DNA from: Turnera subulata
Lineage: Eukaryota; Streptophyta; Magnoliopsida; Malpighiales; Passifloraceae
Reading direction: 5' to 3'
Length of the DNA: 64,000 bases
Assembly (NCBI GenBank): GCA_028386065.3
Contig: JAKUCV010001642.1
Location: 42,312-106,311 of the forward strand
In this document: positions 60,733-64,000 of the stretch, one piece after another
Numbering within the stretch: position 1 is the first letter of the stretch
How the letters are laid out: every line of letters begins with the position of its first letter
Program-made: the position numbers and the translations under genes
Notes under the pieces: generated by a model
What the model saw: the letters and a program-made list of their open reading frames with translations, nothing else
Databases searched by the model: none
What the model was told of the DNA's origin: nothing

Positions 60733-61044
60733 AGGACTGCATCGGGCTCCCTTTTTTTGGGGTGGTAGACCGGGGCTATTCGTTATTCTATTAAAACTCA
60801 AGTAGACAGACAAGAAGTAGATTTATTCTAAACCCTAAAATACCATCTGATTGTTTCCAAAAAAAATCCTTTCGTTCAACCTCGGCCTTGTTGCGCCAAA
60901 GCACATAAATGTGCCTTAGCGGAGGCCCAATAGCAAAAGACATGGACACCAAATCGGAGAGGTCATTTGATTATATTGTGTAAAGTTACTCTTTTTTTTT
61001 CGTACTGAAATATGCTATCGCATCCAGGTATCGCATCCAGGTAT

Positions 61045-61200
61045 CGCATCCAGGTTTTTCTCTCCCAGAACACCGGAGTGGTGGCCCAGTGGTAAGGCCT
61101 TCAACCTGCCATCTCTAAGACTCGCATCCAGGTTTTTCTCTCCCAGACCACCGGGGTGGTGGCCCAGTGGCAAGGCCTTCAACCTGCCATCTCTAAGACT
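61045..61200. repeat. 78-bp tandem duplication of SINE 5' end plus target site
   Basis: CGCATCCAGGTTTTTCTCTC...CAACCTGCCATCTCTAAGACT occurs at 61045 and 61123 with four to five differences. Two further short CGCATCCAGGTAT copies precede it (about 61017-61044). Confidence 0.9.
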
Positions 61201-61468
61201 CGGGTTCGAGTCCTGGCGCTTCCAGTCAAGCCCCATAGTGTGATGCGGCCGAATATGGCCTTCCAAGCGGTGGGGTGCTGGCCGTTGAGCCCGGTGATTC
61301 CCCGGTATTATGACGCGTAGGAGGTGAGGGTGTCCGTTGGTGCCCCGGTTGGGCGGTCTCTCCTATGAAGAGGGTCTAATGCCAAGATGTAACCGGTATT
61401 GACCGGGGCCTAGACCGACGGGGTGATGATGACACCACTGATGCCTTTTTTTTTCGACAAAAAAAAAA
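61147..61468 (+). mobile_element. tRNA-derived SINE with 16-bp target duplication
   Basis: GGTTTTTCTCTCCCAG flanks the element (61131-61146 and 61469-61484). Near the 5' end are a pol III A-box-like TGGCCCAGTGG and a perfect B-box GGTTCGAGTCC (61203-61213), about 32 bp apart. The body has no ORF and ends in a T-run, CGAC and an A-run. This is the classic layout of a plant SINE. Confidence 0.88.
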
Positions 61469-62726
61469 GGTTTTTCTCTCCCAGGCACACACGCACGCCC
61501 CTGATGATCCCTCTAGCATTTTGCGTAAAAATTAAAATTGAAACATATACATATGAGGTTAAAAAATGTTCACACTGCAAGATTAAAAATTGTTGTTTTA
61601 TTTATCAAAATTGAGCAGTGTGTGTAAGACTCGGGCCCATGTCCCACAACCAATTCGGACTCCCATCTAATGGTGTTATAACCTTCATGATCCGAAGTTG
61701 TTGTAACAGCCCGGGTTAAATTTTTGATTTTTACCGGGACTGTCGAAATTGTTTTACCGTGATTTACTATTGAATTAATCTTGGGTAATTAATTCAAGGT
61801 AAATCGAGAGTCGTCTTTCGAAACCGAGGGTTTTCCCGCGCTCGTGATTTTCCCGTGTATTTTTCGGAACTAAGTTGGGATTTTTCGGGTTTCGGAATTT
61901 CTCGGAAAATCACATCGGAAAATAACTAAGGGGGTATCTGTTATTTTCTGGTCCGGTCGGGACACAACTGCATGATTGGGTCACGCAGCCGCCCCTTCCC
62001 TATTACGCTTGTGAGTTTTTTTTTATTTTCTTTTCCCCGTGACCTGCCTCCCTGCTTTCGTTTTCAGTCACCTTCTGCCTCCTCACCATCCCCATCTCTT
62101 CTCTTTTTTTTTCTTTTCTTTTCTCCACCGTGAGCCACCTCCCTTCTCCTTCTCCACGCACTCAACACACCACCACCAACAGCAACCACAAACCCGCCAC
62201 CCTCCTCTTCCTCCTCTTCTTTTCTTCTTCTCCTCCCGTGAACCGCCGCTACCAAGTCACACCCTCCTTCCTTTCTTTCTTCCTCCTCCATCTCCTCCCA
62301 CGCCGTCCTACACCAACCACCACCGACCACCACCCGCCATCCTTTTTCCCCAGCCTCGCGCCGCTCGCCGCCTCAAGAAGCACCCAGCTCGTCTTCCTCG
62401 ACGCAACGCGCCACCAGCAGCCGTCCACATCCCACGACGCAACCACCGACCGAGCCGGCATCACCCTCCCTTTCCTTCCTCACATTGCCGCCCTTCACCA
62501 GCAACACCAGCAGCCGCCATCTTTGTCTCCTCCCCGTGCCAGTCACCGCTCGCGCCACCTCGCCTGTTCGTTGCGTCGTGCCGCCTCGCTCGTCGTCTCG
62601 TCGTGCCGCGTCGCGCAGGTAAGTCCCGTGAAGAAGATGAACAGTCCATGCATGGGCTGTCTTTTATTGTGCATGGCTGCTGCACTATTCACGTGGGCTG
62701 GGCATTTTTTTATAGTTTTACATAGG

Positions 62727-62858
62727 CCTGGTACTGTTTCGGGCCTGTACTGTTACAGGCTTGGTACTGTTTCGGGCCTGTACTGTTACAGGCCTGGTAC
62801 TGTTTCGGGCATGTACTGTTACAGGCCTGGTCTTGTTTCGGGCCAGTACTGTTTACGG
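62727..62858 (+). repeat. 33-bp tandem repeat in the LTR, about four units
   Basis: Units at 62727, 62760, 62793 and 62826 read CCTGGTACTGTTTCGGGCCT then GTACTGTTACAGG, with the last unit degenerate. Echoes of the same words (CTGTTCATGGCCTGG) continue to about 62910. Both half-units share GTACTGTT, so each may derive from a ~16-bp word. Confidence 0.9.
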
Positions 62859-63603
62859 GCCTGACACTGTACATGGTCTTGTACTGTTCATGGCCTGGCA
62901 CTATTCACGGGCCCAGTCCAAAAATAAAAATAAAAAAAATAAAATCTGGAAAAAAAAAAGAGGAATATATTTATAAAATAAATATATAATCTTGGAAAAA
63001 AAATATAGCTTACATAATTACACTTTTTGGGAATAATTATTTTGGCATACCTAGTATATAATTTTGTTTAGAAAATAATTACTTAGACATATTATTTTGG
63101 GAAATTAAGGTAAATATGTTATAGTTATTTTAATAATAAAATGGTAAGTATGAGTTATAGTATTTTGGAAATATGTATATATTTGAAGTATATGAATGTG
63201 TTTTTCTAGAAAAATTATGATGATTATTATTTTGGAAAATTATAGTTATTCTATGAAAATATTTTGAAAAAGAGTCTTAATTAAAGTATAGTACCGAAAT
63301 TATATTCGGAAATACGTTTGGATAAATATTTTCGGTAAATGAGAATAAATAAAAGATAAGTAATCGGGATGGGAATAATTCGTAGATTGGCATCATGACA
63401 TACTCTTATGTGCATTTATGTGTATGTATGATTTTGTTGTATAGGTTTTTGGATATCGGGCAGTTTCCCGAGGAGCCGGCGTCGGACCGGTCATAGTTTC
63501 CGGAGTTGAGTAATCGGCCAAGGTGAGGATGGATTTCCTTCAATATGTGCCTATATTACTCGGTTATTGTGTTTTGTTGCTTATTGCATTGTTGGTATGT
63601 TTC

Positions 63604-63941
63604 GGGATGTTTATCCCGTGGTCTTGATTGTTGTGGTCGGGATGTTTATCCCAAGTTGGATTTTTGGATGTTTATCCCTGAGTCGTTTTGACACTAAGTA
63701 TAATGGTATAATTAATGAATTGTGATGAGGATGTCGATCCTCGGTATTTTGGTTAGGGATGTCGATCCCTGAGTTTGGTTTTTGATGACGGTAATATAAT
63801 TGTCACGTGGTAAGTAGAGGTACGACCGGATGGTTTGTGACTGTTTTGTGGTGCCATGATCTGGGTTACTTGTGATGGGCATGTTGATGCCGGTTTGATT
63901 GGGATGTTGATCCCTGAGTTTGATATTGGGATGTTGATCCC
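63604..63941 (+). repeat. Array of short palindromes GGGATGTTNATCCC
   Basis: About eight near-palindromes with a 5-bp stem and 4-base loop: GGGATGTTTATCCC (63604, 63639), a similar one near 63666, AGGATGTCGATCCT (about 63728), GGGATGTCGATCCC (about 63757), GGCATGTTGATGCC (about 63878) and GGGATGTTGATCCC (63901, 63928). Several are compensated on both arms (GGG/CCC, AGG/CCT, GGC/GCC). Confidence 0.85.
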
Positions 63942-64000
63942 GGGTTCTTTTTGATCTGGCACCAGGAACAGGTTGATAACCTGGTACGACCCTAGCTTAT

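Larger units (their letters stand above)
61702..64000 (+). mobile_element. LTR of a second, related gypsy-type element (runs off the window)
   Basis: It opens TGTAACAGCCCGGGTTAAAT and shares blocks with the LTR at 46604: TTTTACCGGGACTGT, TTGAATTAATCTTGGGTAAT, GGAAAATAACTAAGGGGGTATC and TTATTTTCTGGTCCGG. It then has the same succession of a CT/GC-rich block, an AT-rich block and the AAGGTGAGG block near 63519. The sequences have diverged strongly, so this is a different family or an old copy. A splice-donor-like CGCAGGTAAGTCCCG lies near 62618. The right end, interior and target duplication are outside the window. The plus-strand frame at 62039-62725 is low-complexity Pro/Ser/His and not called a gene. 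Confidence 0.8.

Noticed and set aside
61201..61215. Possible tRNA gene at the GGTTCGAGTCC box
   Set aside because: The box lies in a SINE with target duplications; the cloverleaf arms beyond the A- and B-boxes are not present.
62039..62864. Two overlapping 228- and 244-codon plus frames in the terminal LTR
   Set aside because: Both are driven by a CT/CCA-rich low-complexity block; Pro/Ser/His/Arg-rich peptides without motifs, and the second runs into the 33-bp tandem repeat.

Overview
This is a flowering-plant nuclear genome window, most likely a eudicot. The genes are intron-rich with GT-AG boundaries, several families are plant-specific (LITTLE ZIPPER, AHL AT-hook protein, armadillo-repeat kinesin, plant BIG-type ARF-GEF), gene spacing is AT-rich, and Ty3/gypsy LTR elements, LINE, SINE and MITE remnants are present. 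I could not fix the genus from sequence alone.

Layout. Positions 1-2076 (+) hold the 3' half of a coiled-coil gene of the FHA-domain type. Positions 7012-7467 (+) are a two-exon LITTLE ZIPPER gene, followed by a diverged ~593-bp tandem duplication. Positions 9169-10830 (-) are a three-exon plastid-type dihydrodipicolinate synthase. Positions 13224-19036 (+) are a 19-exon armadillo-repeat kinesin. Positions 23635-24600 (-) are an intronless AHL22-like gene in long, microsatellite-rich flanks. Positions 24601-33854 are gene-poor, with a Tourist-like MITE and low-complexity tracts. Positions 33855-34502 (-) are a four-EF-hand calmodulin-like gene. Positions 35990-44337 (-) are an 11-exon SEC7-domain BIG2-like ARF-GEF.

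From about 44.9 kb to the end the window is accessory DNA. A foldback element interrupted by a poly(A) retroposon lies beside a second long-TIR element (45797-55145). The second element hosts a structurally complete 8.0-kb LTR retrotransposon (46604-54619: 5-bp TSD GATTC, 2.8-kb LTRs, PBS, PPT). That retrotransposon has no gag-pol. Instead its 2.4-kb interior carries two antisense ORFs, each with its own TATA box: a small basic/acidic putative nuclear protein and an ORF with a LINE-type endonuclease signature. To its right is a local tandem triplication of an unrecognised coiled-coil/cysteine gene (intact copies at 55706-56149 and 59555-60025, a broken copy between them). It is interleaved with a LINE 3' end, a retroposon with a perfect 18-bp TSD, and a tRNA-derived SINE with a 16-bp TSD. 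The window ends inside an LTR of a second, related gypsy family (61702 onward) rich in tandem and palindromic repeats.

The conventional genes are unrelated housekeeping or developmental genes (lysine synthesis, microtubule motor, vesicle traffic, chromatin/AT-hook regulation, HD-ZIP III antagonist, calcium sensing), and I see no functional cluster among them. The least ordinary content is the antisense two-ORF cassette inside the gag-pol-less LTR element and the triplicated orphan gene family. All exon joins were read by eye from splice signals and reading-frame continuity. No database or folding program was run.
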